Below, one piece after another: positions 22,649 to 33,990 of a DNA stretch of 64,000 nucleotides (the stretch's first letter is position 1; every line of letters begins with the position of its first letter). Position numbers and translations under genes: made by a program. Below the pieces are notes generated by a model that was not told the DNA's origin, searched no databases, and saw only the letters and a list, made by a program, of their open reading frames with translations. This DNA comes from Abelmoschus esculentus (lineage: Eukaryota; Streptophyta; Magnoliopsida; Malvales; Malvaceae), in the NCBI GenBank assembly GCA_035048815.1, contig JAUCBN010000035.1, forward strand, positions 8,134,501-8,198,500, given 5' to 3'.

Positions 22649-24370
22649 AGGAAGGTCGTCGAGCTTAAACGACGTGAAACAAAGCGTTTTTGGGAGGCAA
22701 CCCATTTAATTATTTATTTATTTATTTTCATTATTTAATTTTTTTCCCTTTTTATTTCTTTATTTATTTTTAATAAATTACACGGTTTAATTTGCTTCTA
22801 AACTTCTCAGATTCGCAAGCGTGTTCAAGACTATCGGAGAAACAAAACCACTTCACTGATCAGCACATTTAAAGGTGCACGTTAGCGAAACCCAAGATGA
22901 GCAAGAGTACACGGTAGCAAAATCCTTGATAGACCGGTCATATCCTTTTTACTTACGACCTAGCCGTGGTCATGGCCGCGGACGTCGGTGATCATGGGGA
23001 GTATTCTTTACCCTTCTTCTTTTATACTTTAAATTCTAATTTGTATTGGGACAATACAATTAAGTGAGGGGGGTAAAGATTGAATCAAATTCCATCTTAC
23101 TTGTTTTATAATTTGCTTGATTGGATGCCTTGATTGAATTGGTTGAATGCTTAGTTAATTTCTTTCCTTTTCATCAAATATCTTAAGCATGCTATGATTA
23201 TCTAAGCTCTTTTAATTATTTTGGATTTAGAACACTCTTGATAGTTGAATTGCATGAGTAGGAATTTAATTTGACTTCTTTGTAACATGCCTTGATTTTG
23301 TCTATTAAACTTTCGCCTAGCTTGATTAATGTAACACACTTTGGTAAGGTATTGAGCCTTGAGCATGTTTCATCTATTTTTATGCTCGTTTTCCTTGTTT
23401 GAGTGTACCGAATTAAATATTGGAAATCTAGAACTTGTGGCATGAATACATTTTGAGGCTACACATGAAATATGATGTTTTGATATGATTTGGGCATAGG
23501 ATTTACCCCATTTTTACCCAAGAAAAAACCTACCCTTTTAATTTTCCATTAGTGAACCAATTTTGAGCCTATATCCTTTTTTTTGTTTCACCTCAACTTT
23601 AGCCTTTATGCCTTTTTTTTATCATTCTCTTTTCTCACCCTTTTTCAGGACAAAGAATTGAAGCGTAGTAATGTCTTGTTCCACGAAAAAATGAAAGAAA
23701 GAAGAAGGAAAAAATGAAAAAAAAGAAAAATGAAAAAAAGGGAGGAAAATGCGAAAAAGAAAAAAACAAAGAGAAAAAAAAAGAAGAATAAAAAAGAAAA
23801 CGAAAAAAGGAAGTAGAAAAAAAAACAAGAGAAAAAAAAGAGTTTGCTCGATTTTGGTTTTATTTTTTGATGTAAATGTTCTTATTTATTTCATGCATCT
23901 TATTTGATCGTGGATGTTGGTTATGAATTTTTTATCTTGATCAAAAGCCTCATTTTAAGCCTTTTTCCCTACCTTTACCTAAGCCCCGTTACACCCTTGT
24001 GAAAGACCCATTGATCTTGCATCTTATTTCTTATACGTAGTGGAGAATTGATTATGTCACAAGCTTATGGAAATCCTTGTTTGATTGCGACTTTGAGCGA
24101 AACTTTGCACCCGAAACACATTTGAGCGATTTGAGCGAAACCTTGTGAGGAATTGAGCTAGGTTGAATTTTTGATTGATGAAGGATAGGAAGTTACAAGG
24201 TTGTTTGATTTATTTTTACTTATGTTTATTCTCCTTCATCGATGTTTTGGTTCAATTAGTTATTGAGAGCATTGATTTTCATAAATTGTTTAAGTATGAG
24301 ATGAATTGGAGGTTGCAAACTAGGTGTTTGATTGATTTGATTAAGGCATACTTGAGGGCAAGTATGAGAC
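22649..24370. other. Non-coding region between integrase and 3' LTR
   Basis: About 1.7 kb without a credible coding frame. Contents: AT-rich TATTTATTTATTT stretches (22705-22790), a GC-richer patch (22800-23000), a purine-rich tract (23660-23860), and a short G/T-rich approach to the 3' LTR. No transmembrane-rich or envelope-like ORF was found. One 94-codon frame (24175-24459) runs into the LTR and has no recognised motif. Confidence 0.6.
23660..23860 (+). repeat. Purine-rich GAAAAA/AAAAAG tract
   Basis: About 200 bases almost entirely of A and G, in GAAAAAATGAAAAAAAAG-like units, inside the post-integrase region. It is simple-sequence DNA. The opposite strand opens a poly-Phe/Leu frame without biological meaning. 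Confidence 0.85.
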
Positions 24371-24385
24371 AAGTGTGGGGGAATT
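24371..24385 (+). other. Polypurine tract of the Athila-like element
   Basis: AAGTGTGGGGGAATT directly precedes the 3' LTR start TGATTGG (24386). The G-rich core is the expected plus-strand primer site and fixes the LTR boundary. Confidence 0.8.
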
Positions 24386-25676
24386 TGATTGGTGATTTAA
24401 ATTGTTACTTTTTAATTGCTAATTATCTTATTTTCATGAATTTATCACTGTTAATTTGAGCGAATTTTGTATGTTTTTTGTGCAGTGACCTGTTTCTATA
24501 ATTGGTGATTAAAAAAGACAATTTTTGCATTTTCTAGAAGATTCTAGAGATAGTCCAGTCAGCGAGATTTGATTTCTGGAGACGGTTCAGCAACAAGATT
24601 TGAGAAGACTTTTAGGATAAGATATTTTGTTTTTAAATTTTAAACTCAAGAATTATCTTTTTATCTTTTATTTTATTTTTGAATTAGTTTATTATTTTTA
24701 GGTTATTAGTAGCCTATAAATACCCTCTATGGGTAAGGCTTTAGAGGATCCATCACTTTGTCTTTGAATTCTTGTCTTGCTTCTTTATTCTATAAAATTT
24801 CTTTCGATTTCTTTATTTTTAGTCTTTTTTATATTTTGCAAAAATATGCTAAGTATGATAATTGATATCATGCTTAGCTAATTTCTTTTAAGCCGAGAGC
24901 TAACAATGAATCAATTCAAAGCGTGAGAATTGAATAGTACTTAATTCCCTTCGGGAAACATTCTTATTTTTCTGTTTTATTAGTTTGGCAATCGGCCTTA
25001 CTTACAAAATTAAAACATTTTTCAAACCAAAAAGAGCTCGTTGGTCTGGATGTTGTTTTAATATACAGTGGGAGGAAGGATTTGCCTGTGGCAATTTTGA
25101 CTTCCTGTGAACACACTTAGCGGAGGTCCGCTAAGGAAAAATGAGATCGGATTCGATTCTCAACGAGACAACATAATCCGAGTCGGGCCTTTCCAGTATT
25201 TAATCTGATTGTTTTAACGGCAATAGTTGTGGTTAAACCACTCAAGAATCATCTTTCAAAGATAGGCTTGGGAAGATTGGTTACAAGAGAGAAAGGCAAG
25301 TTACAATGGGTTGGTCCTTGTAGACTGTAACCGACATGAATCTCGAAGTAAAAATCATTTTCAATGAGCGACAGAATTGAAACAAAGTTAGCTCGAGGCG
25401 ATTTCTTCATTGTCATTTTCAACTATTATTTCTTCCTCTCAATTTTTATTTTTATATTTTATTTGTTATTTTGTTTTATTTATTTTTTTATCGCAATCTC
25501 ATCAACCCCCCTCTTTTTTTTAATTAATTATTTGCAGCATCCTGGACTGAAATCAATACAGAATTACATCAAAAGTTCCAAATTCTCTGTGGATCGACCC
25601 TCTTTACTATACTATCTTTTATTTATTTAATTTAAAGAGGAATATTTTATTTTGACTTGAAAAACGATGCTTGTCA
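24386..25676 (+). repeat. 3' LTR of the Athila-like element (1291 bp)
   Basis: Starts TGATTGG after the polypurine tract and ends CTTGTCA before TAAAC (25677-25681), which repeats 17082-17086. It contains a TATA box (24715-24722) and a CTCTGTGGATCGACCCTC phrase (25577-25594) near its end, as seen in other plant gypsy LTRs. It is the only full-length LTR of this element. Confidence 0.9.
24715..24722 (+). promoter_or_regulatory. TATA box of the 3' LTR
   Basis: TATAAATA within AGCCTATAAATACCCTC, about 330 bp into the LTR. It is the likely promoter of the family. The equivalent position is deleted in the 5' LTR, so the element cannot start its own genomic RNA there. Confidence 0.7.
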
Positions 25677-27029
25677 TAAACTCATTAAATTTGATTTCTT
25701 CTCATTTTGCACCCGTATTATTGGGTTTAAAGCTTGTATTTCTAAATATGCTTTATAGTAAATTCGTTGGAATATTAACTAAATAAAATGCTACAAAATC
25801 TATATAAAGCATTTTAATCATGTTCAAAAGCCATAACTAAATATTTACACTTATAAAATTTGATTTAATCTTATTTTACGGTCGTTTTGTTGGGTTTAAA
25901 GTGTGTATGTCTAAATGGACTTTATATTAAACTTATTAGAATTTTAAACAAGTAAAATACTCTAAACTTGAAATTAAGTTGTATAATTTGTTTCAAAAGC
26001 CCATAATTAACTATTTAAAATAATGAAATTTGATTTAGTCTTATTTTGCGGACGTAGGTTTAAAGCGTGCATATATAAATATGCTTTATAGTAAAATTGT
26101 AATTTGAACCGAGTAAAATACTCTAAAATTGAAATTAAGTGGTTTAATCATGTTCAGAAACCCATAATTAACTATTTGAACTCATTAAATTTTATTAAAT
26201 CTTATTTTATGGTTGTTTTGTTGGGTTTAAAGCATGCATGTCTAAATGGGTTTTATAGTGAAATCGTTGGATTTTAAACGAGTAAAATGCTCTAAAATTT
26301 AGATTAAGTAGTTTAATCAAATTCAAAAGCATATAATTAGTTAGCTATTAGAACTCATTAAATTTGATTAAATCTCATTTTGTGGCCATTTTGTTGGGTT
26401 TCAAGCGTGCATGTCTAATTGAGCTTTTTTGTGAACCCGTTAGAATTTTAACCAAATAAATTTGGTTCAAAATTCCATAATTAACTATTTAAATTAATGA
26501 AAGTCTAATTATGCTTATTTTGTGGCTGTTTTGTTGGGTTTAGAGCGTGCATGTCTAAATGAGCTTTATAGTGAACCCATTAGATTTTTAATTAGCTAAT
26601 AGTGATTACAGTAGTAATTGTTCTAGAATATAATTTTCCCCATTTGACATTGATCACTCAATTACTCTGTTGGCATCAATGGTGCTCTAACCCGTGACCT
26701 CTAGGAACAACCATTCCTTTAACCACTTGGGCTGGAGGGTTCATGAACCCGTTGGAATTTTAACTTAGTAAAATTCACTAAAATTGAGATTAAGTTGTAT
26801 AATTTGGTTAAAAACCCATAATTAAATATTTCCTCTCATAAAAATTGATTTACTTTTATTTTGTGGCTATTTTGTTAGGTTTAAAGCGTGCATATCTAAA
26901 TGAGCTTTATAGTGAATCTATTAGAATTTTAACCGAGTAACATGCTCTAAAACTAAGATTAAGTGGTTTAATCATATTCAAAATCCCATAATTAACAATT
27001 TGAACTCAATAAATTTGATTGCATCTCAT
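25677..27029 (+). repeat. Satellite block 3
   Basis: About eight ~170-bp monomers of the same family as 356-2379, continuing the array after the Athila-like insertion (first bases TAAACTCATTAAATTTG). The alternation of the two monomer types is less regular here. Between about 26590 and 26745 about 150 bp do not match the monomer and read ...CCCGTGACCTCTAGGAAC...ACCACTTGGGCTGG, which looks like a small insertion of unknown type. Confidence 0.85.
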
Positions 27030-27424
27030 AGTGATCTAGTCATAAACAATATCAATAATAATAACATGCAATCAAAAATATACATTAACAATGACAATGT
27101 TATAAGTCATGTTCAATGGTAACAATAACATTAGTCAACAATTTCCTTGGAGCAAATCAAAATAGTGGATATGAAAATTCCTACGCCTCACCAACTTAGA
27201 GAATGATATTGACCCTCTACCTTGTCAATTGACCAAAACCACAAACTTTCCTCCATCTTGCCACAATAAAGGTCATAGCCTAAGAACTATAGTACACTCG
27301 TATAAATGAGCTCATGAATTCTATGTCATGTCAATTGTGTCTAATATCCTTTTGAATCTAAGGTTTAATGATAATATCAATAAAAATATTGGCGGTAATA
27401 ACGATAAAAAAATAATGGCAATAA
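27030..27424. other. Unidentified insertion in the satellite
   Basis: About 395 bp unrelated to the satellite, with AATAATAATAAC-rich ends and a more complex middle (CCAACTTAGAGAATGATATTG, CTTGCCACAATAAAGG). No terminal repeat, target duplication or coding frame was recognised. Satellite resumes with GTTGAATTTTAAATGAG. Confidence 0.5.
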
Positions 27425-27885
27425 CACGTTGAATTTTAAATGAGTAAAATGCTCTAAAATTGAGATTAAGTAGTTTAATCATATTCAAAAGACCTTAATT
27501 AACTATTTGAACGCATAAAATTTGATTGAATCCTATTTTGTGGTCGTTTTGTTTAGTTTAAAGCGTTCATGTCTAATTGGGCTTTTTTGTGAACACGTTG
27601 GAAATTAAACTGTGTAAAAAGCTTTGAAATTGAGATTAAATTTGAATTATTCAAAAGCACATAATTAACTATTTGAACTCATGAAATTTGAATTATTCTT
27701 ATTTTTGTGGTCGTTTTGTTAGTTTTATTATGAACCCGTTGAATTTTGAATGAGTACAATGCTCTAAAATTGAGATTAAGTGGTTTAATCATATTCAAAA
27801 TACCATAATTAACTATTTAAACTCATTAAATTTGATTGAATCTCAATTTGTGACCGATTTGTTGGGTTTAAAGTGTGTGTAGAAC
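27425..27885 (+). repeat. Satellite block 4
   Basis: Nearly three ~170-bp monomers with AAGTAGTTTAATCATATTC and CATAATTAACTATTTAAAC landmarks. It ends at GGTTTAAAGTGTGTG, where a probable LTR begins. Confidence 0.85.
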
Positions 27886-29140
27886 CAAGTTTGATTTTGA
27901 TATCACAAAGAAGTTAAAGGACTAATTTAAAATAAATTTTTAAGTCTTTAACAAGTTGAAAAGTCAAACAAATATTTTTAAGTCAAACCAAAAATATTTT
28001 TCTAAGTGTTTCTCAAAGTCAAACTTGTGTTTTTGTTACAAGCGTTTCGATATGCATGTAACTAGTTTCGATACGCCCTACAAATTTTCAACTAAGTTCT
28101 TCAAGCTCTAGCAACCATTTTGATACGATCTTGGTTCGTTTAGATACGTTTTTAATCTATGATTTTTTTTGTTTTGAAACTCTTAAAGTTGGTATCGAAA
28201 CATGCGTTTCAATAAAGCCTATGACTATTTCGATATCGTCTTGTATTTCATGAAATTAATGAAAATTCAATGCGTTTAGATACCAGGTCAAATTTCCTAC
28301 GTCTCTTTGAGCTTTAAATATTTTTGACCGTTGTTTGAAATAAATTTTTAAAAGTTGGTTGACCCGTTTCGATACGCCCTTGAAGGCATTTCGATATGAG
28401 TTTTGGTAGTGCCAAATCGTTTCGGTACAACTCTGCAACTATTTTGATACACCCATTGTTTTAAAGACAGATCGTTTCGGTATGCTAACATAGCATTTCG
28501 ATACCACTATTAAATACACACAACGACTATTTTTATTTTGGCCCCATTTCGATACAAGTACCCATGATTTGATGCGGGTAGTTGTAGAAGTGTATTTATG
28601 TTAGAAGATGAAGGTCTAACATCCATATTTATGTTCCCAACCACCTCAACGGTTAGAATTCAATGAGAATATATAAAATGAAGTATTTCAAGCAACAACA
28701 ACAACTATTGATCTTTAAGCAAACATCTAGCGTCCAAATCCAAACTAAGCACTCTATTGCTAAATTCATACACTCACTCTTTGTACTTCATTTCAATCTT
28801 TTGTAATTGAGTTTGGGGAGTGTTATACTTGTAATTGGGGCAATATTTTCTGTGAGATAAACTATAAATTGTCATTCTACATTTTCTTGTAACCTCTTGA
28901 GGTTTGAGTCAATCTTTGGGTAGAAAGATTGACTTTTTGTAAAGATGTTGAATTTTTAGTGAATTGGGCAGAAAAACCTTAGTGGGAGCTAAGGTAGTGG
29001 ATGTAGAGCTTGTTTAAGCTTGAACCACTATAAATTCTTATGTCTTCAATTTTTCCTATTTTCCAATTTATCCCACAAATTTAAAAGTGTAAATTCACCC
29101 CCTCTTAGACAAATTCCATTGATTGATCCACTCAACAACA
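27886..29140 (+). mobile_element. Probable copia/Sirevirus-type solo LTR
   Basis: About 1.25 kb that interrupts the satellite, beginning TGTAGAACCAAG and ending about CTCAACAACA. The right part has the run CTTGTAACCTCTTGAGG, GTGGGAGCTAAGGTAGTGG, then AAATTCACCCCCTCTTAGA near 29090-29110, a pattern I associate with the ends of copia LTRs of the Maximus/Sirevirus type. The left half (28030-28565) is packed with TTTCGATAC-like words. No coding region, PBS or second LTR is seen. Matching target duplications could not be identified, so the exact ends are uncertain. Confidence 0.5.
28030..28565. repeat. Cluster of TTTCGATAC-like motifs
   Basis: At least fifteen occurrences of TTTCGATAC or one- to two-base variants (TTTAGATAC, TTTGATAC, TTTCGGTA, and the reverse complement GTATCGAAAC) within about 530 bp, irregularly spaced by 15-50 bp. 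They lie in the left half of the probable LTR, where enhancer-type repeats would be expected. No protein is known to me that would bind this exact word. Confidence 0.75.
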
Positions 29141-30098
29141 TACATGTATAATTGGTCTTTTTTTATGAATTCGTTAGAATTTTAACTGAGTAAAATGCTC
29201 TAAAATTGAGATTAAAGCGTGCATATCTAAATGAGATTTATAGTAAACATGTTGGATTTTAAACAAGTAAAATGCTCTAAAATTGAGATTAAATGGTTTA
29301 ATTATAGTCAAAATCCCATAATTAGATTTTTAAACTCATTAAATTTGATTGAATCTCATTTTATTGCTATTTTGTTGGGTTTAAAGTTCATGTGTAATTG
29401 GGCTTTTTATTGAACCTGTTGAAATTTTAACTTAGTAAAATGCTCTAAAATTGAGATTAAGTTGTATAATTTGGTTTAAAAGCTCATAATTAACAATTTG
29501 AACTCATAAAATTTGATTTATTCTTATTTTGTGGCCATTTTGTTTGGTTTAAAGTGTGTGTATCTAAATTATATTTATATTGATCGCATTGGAATTTAAA
29601 CTGAATAAAATGCTCTAAAGTTGAGATTAAATGGCTTAATCATATTCAAAATCACATAATTAGCTATTTAAACTCATTAAATTCGATTAAATCTCATTTT
29701 TGTGTCTCATTTTGTTGGGTTTAAAGCATTCATGTCTAATTGGGATTTTTAGTGAAGTCGTTGGAATTTTAACTGAGTAAAATGCTTTAAAATTGAGATT
29801 AAATTTTATAATTTGGTTCAAAAGCCCCTAATTAACTATTTGAACTCATGAAATTTTATTTATTCTTATTTTTGCGTTCGTTTTGTTAGGTTTAAAGTTT
29901 GTATATCTAAATTGTTGTATAATGATCGCATTGGAATTTAAATTGAGTAAAATAATCTAAAATTGAGATTAAGTAGTTTAATCATGTTTAAAACCCATAA
30001 TTAACTATTTGAACTCATTAAATTTGATTAAATTTCATTTTGTCATTGTTTTATTGGGTTTAAATCGTTCATGTGTAAAAGTGCTTTATAGTGAACCC
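29140..30098 (+). repeat. Satellite block 5
   Basis: About five and a half monomers of the ~170-bp satellite, again with alternating AGTTGTATAATTTGG and AAGTRGTTTAATCAT types. It ends at ACCCGTTGAATTTTTTT, where the LINE tail begins. No satellite was recognised to the right of this point. Confidence 0.85.
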
Positions 30099-30239
30099 GT
30101 TGAATTTTTTTAAGATGAGGGACTCATTAAAAAACCCTATAACCAGCCACCTATGGGGGTGGGCAGGCTCCTATGGCGAAAAGAGAGCCTATGGTTTTAT
30201 TGAGAAGAAGAGGAAAACCTCTCTGCATTTACAGAGGCT

Positions 30240-30700
30240 CTAATAAAATCGAGAAAGATACAACCCAAAGAAAAGATTGAAAGAAAAACATAAAGCCCTA
30301 GTAGCTAAGACATGGGCTACAACATTTGCTTCTCTAGGTACATAACAAATCTTACAATCATGCAAGTTACGAAGAGTAGAACCAATTCGGGAGACCAAAG
30401 GATGTACTGTTGAAAGTTCTTTATTGGAAGCATTGTTGACCTTGTTGGCAATGGATACCGAATCGGTTTCAAGGACCATTTTGGTCAATCCTTTGTTGAT
30501 TGTGAGCTGAAGACCTTCCAGGATGGTAAGGGCCTCTACAAAAATTGTATCCAAGCAATGAGCAAGAGGCATTGAACACCCACCAAGGACTGAACTTGAA
30601 GCGGTGAAACTTATAGTAGCACCTTTTAAAACAGAGTCGAAGGCACCATTCGTATTCGTCCATCTAGCTTGAGCAAAGGTGGGCTCAGTTAGTCTTGATC
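30240..30700 (-). pseudogene. LINE RNase H domain
   Basis: The minus frame 30572-30240 reads LDTIFVEALTILEGLQL, VLETDSVSIANKVN and CYVPREANVVAHVLA, the pattern of plant RNase H domains (Glu in EAL, Asp in ETDS, the R-x-x-N-x-x-A-H ending). An adjoining frame upstream holds NGAFDSVLKGATISF, the beginning of the same domain, so a frameshift lies near 30570-30600. In LINEs this domain helps remove the RNA template. Confidence 0.8.
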
Positions 30701-31599
30701 TTAGATGGAGAGTATCATTGGTTTATTTTTAGTCGTCGAGGAACTGGTGCATATTGGAAACATTCAACCAAGGAGGTTGCAGGTGGTGGTTATGGACAAA
30801 GATTACGTCGGTCCCACAGATTCTAGAATACCGTCACGAGGAAGGAAAATTGATGCAAAGAAATAAACCCGACGTATTCAAATAACCACTAATGCGGGAA
30901 AAGAAGATAGTGGAGAAAACTTGGGAAGGCAAACCCGTCAAGGGAAGTGCCTCAGCGGCACTAGGAAAATCCCTCAAAGCATGAAGGATTGTTTCCATAT
31001 CTGTATTAAAAATTGGGCAAACACTAGTACCAGATTAGCTTGAAGAAATTTGTGACCCGATGGAAGCACATCATGGCTTAAATGCCAACCGAAGTAATTT
31101 GTGAACGAACCCTCGGCAGTGTAGGTAGCTTAGAAATAACTTTTCATAATTTAGAAGGCCTTTTAACCGGACCCAACTACCAGAGTAAGAATTGATAGCT
31201 AGATCTGACCGTGTAGATTTTAGAGTCATGGTGTCCCTATAAGATGGAGTCTCTAGTATCATTTATAATTGGTACATTTAAAATGGTGCTAGCATCTTCA
31301 TGGTTAAAGTAAGACCTCACCAGTGACTCTTTCAATCGAGGAATTTTTGCCAACATGAAAGTACCAACACGGGTTGGGATTTCTTCATTTAATTAGTAAT
31401 CACCATAAAGGTGTATAGGTTGAGAATCACCCCAATTATCAAAGTGAATTTGAATTTGGCTTGACATTCCTAAACGTTTGAAGAAACCAAAACCGAGTTT
31501 AGATATAGTTTTACTAATTACTTTCTAAGCAAAGAAAGATCTACGAGTACTAGTGGCATCTAGTACCAATCGTGATGGATAGTACTTACTCTTGTATAC

Positions 31600-32930
31600 T
31601 TGACTGAACAAGTAATCGGGCTCACAAATCAGTTTCCAAATTTGTTTGCCCAGAAAGGCAATGTTGAAATGGTGAAGATCTCGGAAGCCTCTTCCTCCTG
31701 TTTCCTTAGGCGGTAGTTTTGTTGATGGATAGTACTGCTAAGCCGTGAATTCATTCTAAAAGTACTGCTAAGCCGTGAATTCATTTTATCTCTAATGAAC
31801 CCTAGAGCGGTAGTTTTGTTTTTCCCTGTCAATAGAGGAACACCCAGGTAAATCCTGGAGTCGTCTACTTCTCGTACTTGTAGAATATTATTAATCTTCG
31901 TTCTAAAAGTACTAGAAGTTTTGCGTGCAAAATAAATTGTGGATTTTTCAAAATTCACTACTTGACCAGACGAAGAAGCATATACCTATAGAGAATTCTT
32001 TAAGTTTTGAGTTTTCGTGGTAGTATTTTTTAATGAAGACCATACAATTGTCAACAAATAGGAGATGATTTATATGAGGCCTAGACCTGCTAGCACAAAG
32101 GACAAGGAGATTTTCTGAGGCTTTCTCTGCATTGAGTAAGGTAGAGAGACCTTGAATGCAAAAGAGGAACAACAAAGGGGGTAAAGAGTCCACTTGACGA
32201 AGCCCTCTCTGAGGTGTAAAGGGATGGGAGAGAGATTCGTTAACTCGTACTTAAAAAGAGACGAATGATACACACTTCATGATTAATGATACCAGTTAGA
32301 GTTGAAGCCTAACCAGAGCATAACTTGTTCCATTGAAGGCTATTTGACACGGTCCAAAGCTTTCTCCATATCAAGCTTTACGCTAGCACCTTTAGATAGA
32401 GAAGTCTCATCAATATTTAAAATATGGACGAGTTCATGTGCAATAAGAATATTATCAGTGATGTTCCTACCTTGAACAAATATAAATTGATTAATGCTTA
32501 TACATAATGGAATGAGGAACTTTAGTCGATTGACACAGTTTTATAGATGATTGTGTATAGACTGATAGGTCGAAGATGTTGCATCGTGGTTGGATCATTG
32601 ATTTTGGTAATGAGAACAATGATAATACGATTAACTATCTCTATATTAATATACCCACAAAGGAGACTAAGACAGATATTTATAAAATCCTGACCTATAA
32701 CGTCCCAATGCTTCTTGAATAAACCACTCAGGAATTCATCAACCCTCGGAGCCTTTCTAAGGTCGATATATCGAAAGGCAATGATAATTCATCTCTAGTG
32801 AATTCCTTTTTAAGGTTATCGTTCATGGCCTTGATGAAAATAATTGGAATGTTATCCAATATAGAACTTGCAATATTAGGGGAAGACGATGAGAAAAGAC
32901 TCTGAAAGTAATCATTGGTAGTGACCAAGA
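31600..32930 (-). pseudogene. LINE reverse transcriptase fragments
   Basis: Several minus-strand frames give pieces of a non-LTR reverse transcriptase: EFTRDELSLPFD (32830-32740), SLPPLLFLFCIQGLSTLL (32190-32130), HINHLLFVDNCMVF (32060-32020) and STIYFARKTSSTF with IYLGVPLLTGK (31950-31810). The catalytic F-A-D-D box appears as FVDN, i.e. the second catalytic Asp is Asn. A 31-bp direct duplication near 31729-31790 (AGTACTGCTAAGCCGTGAAT occurs twice) disrupts the thumb region. Not functional. Confidence 0.8.
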
Positions 32931-33239
32931 TATCTTATGTGTGCATTTGCCAAATATTTACGTTATTAAATAGATCAACAATATGATTTTTTTGTCGGCG
33001 ATTATTGGCTCTAGCATGGAAAAAGTTGGTATTTTTGTCACCATGTGCTAACCAAGTGGTACGAGCTCGTTGTGCCCAGTAGATTTCTTTGGCGTTAAGT
33101 AAGTTATCTAGCTCAGTTTTAGCTAAAATAAAATTATGGATATCAGATTCTGATAGTTACCGTTTGAGACACATATTGATAAAATTTATTAGTTGAGTAA
33201 TGCGTTCATTGGATTTAATGCGCTGACTTCTTTGCTAAG

Positions 33240-33740
33240 AGTCTAGAAAATTACCAATATCTTTAAGTTTATCAATGATCGTGTTTGCTTGATTAGACTT
33301 GATTTCTTGAATTCGAATCTAGACTTTTGGTTTTTCAACCCAACAATTCTCAAAACGAAATAGATTGCTAGAAGCTCATGTTCCAGGTGATCGTGAAGGA
33401 CCGATATCCAAAGGGATAGGGCAATGGTCAGAGTGGTCCTGGAAGAAGGAAGTAACTTAGGAATCAGGAAGGGTACTAAAACAAGAGGAATTGTTAATAT
33501 ATTTGTCAATTATCTCCATAATAGTTTAAGTATTTGGTCCTGATATAGACCGGACCAAGTAAACCAGCTAGATTTAGGCTTACAATTGAAGAGGTCATTC
33601 CTCGTAAGACAATCTCTAAAATTATTAATATGTGATCGTGCAAGACTAAAGCCACCTTTCTTTACATTGTCATGTAAAATTTTATTAAAGTCCCCTCCCA
33701 AAAGGCCAATGGCGGAATAAAGTAGATTGTAAAATGTCAA
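33240..33740 (-). pseudogene. LINE endonuclease fragment (APE type)
   Basis: The minus frame 33740-33510 contains LLGGDFNKILHDNVKKGG, the G-D-F-N box of apurinic-type endonucleases, followed by FTWSG. The next segment (33509-33240) holds, in a shifted frame, the C-terminal part with an S-D-H motif region around 33430. In L1 elements this domain nicks the target DNA. Frameshifts and stops show that it is decayed. Confidence 0.75.
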
Positions 33741-33990
33741 TGAGTTGCTAGGTTTTAAATTTATTTACAGTTTCATCAAAACCATGTAAACCCGAAAAAT
33801 AAAAGTATCGTTATCCTCGGCGGGGTTGATCACGATCAACCTCTGTCGGAGAGTTTTTTCCATTGATCATCCTAGTTTTTTCAGAAGAAGACTTTGATGG
33901 AGGTTTGGGACGTTTACTCTCGTTGCCCTCATCAGAGTAGGATTAAGGAATTGTATACTCATTAGGAATCTTTATTTGAGTTTGATTCAA

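Larger units (their letters stand above)
17087..25676 (+). mobile_element. Athila-like Ty3/gypsy retrotransposon
   Basis: The element is bounded by TAAAC on both sides (17082-17086 and 25677-25681) and begins TGATTGG and ends CTTGTCA. Order: a short 5' LTR remnant, a PBS complementary to the tRNA-Asp 3' end, one long gag-protease-RT-RNase H-integrase frame with two lesions, 1.7 kb without genes, a polypurine tract and a full 1.29-kb 3' LTR. The gag and pol sequence type (see the individual entries) is that of Athila-related elements. No envelope-like ORF was found between integrase and 3' LTR, where some Athila elements carry one. It is inserted in the satellite array and is not mobile by itself. 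Confidence 0.9.
30100..33990 (-). mobile_element. L1-type LINE, degenerate
   Basis: On the minus strand the order is endonuclease (about 33740-33240), reverse transcriptase (about 32930-31600), RNase H (about 30700-30240), and a short A run at the 3' end (T run at 30100-30111 on the plus strand). This is the ORF2 order of plant L1 LINEs with a C-terminal RNase H. The frame is broken many times, so the element is inactive. An acidic/basic stretch (SKRPKPPSKSSSEK, minus strand near 33890) upstream of the endonuclease may be the end of ORF1. A clear 5' end and target duplication were not found. Confidence 0.85.

Noticed and set aside
30240..30663. Reverse-strand RNase H as a host RNase H-like gene
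   Set aside because: It follows LINE endonuclease and reverse transcriptase in the expected order and ends at a short A run, so it is the C-terminal domain of the LINE.
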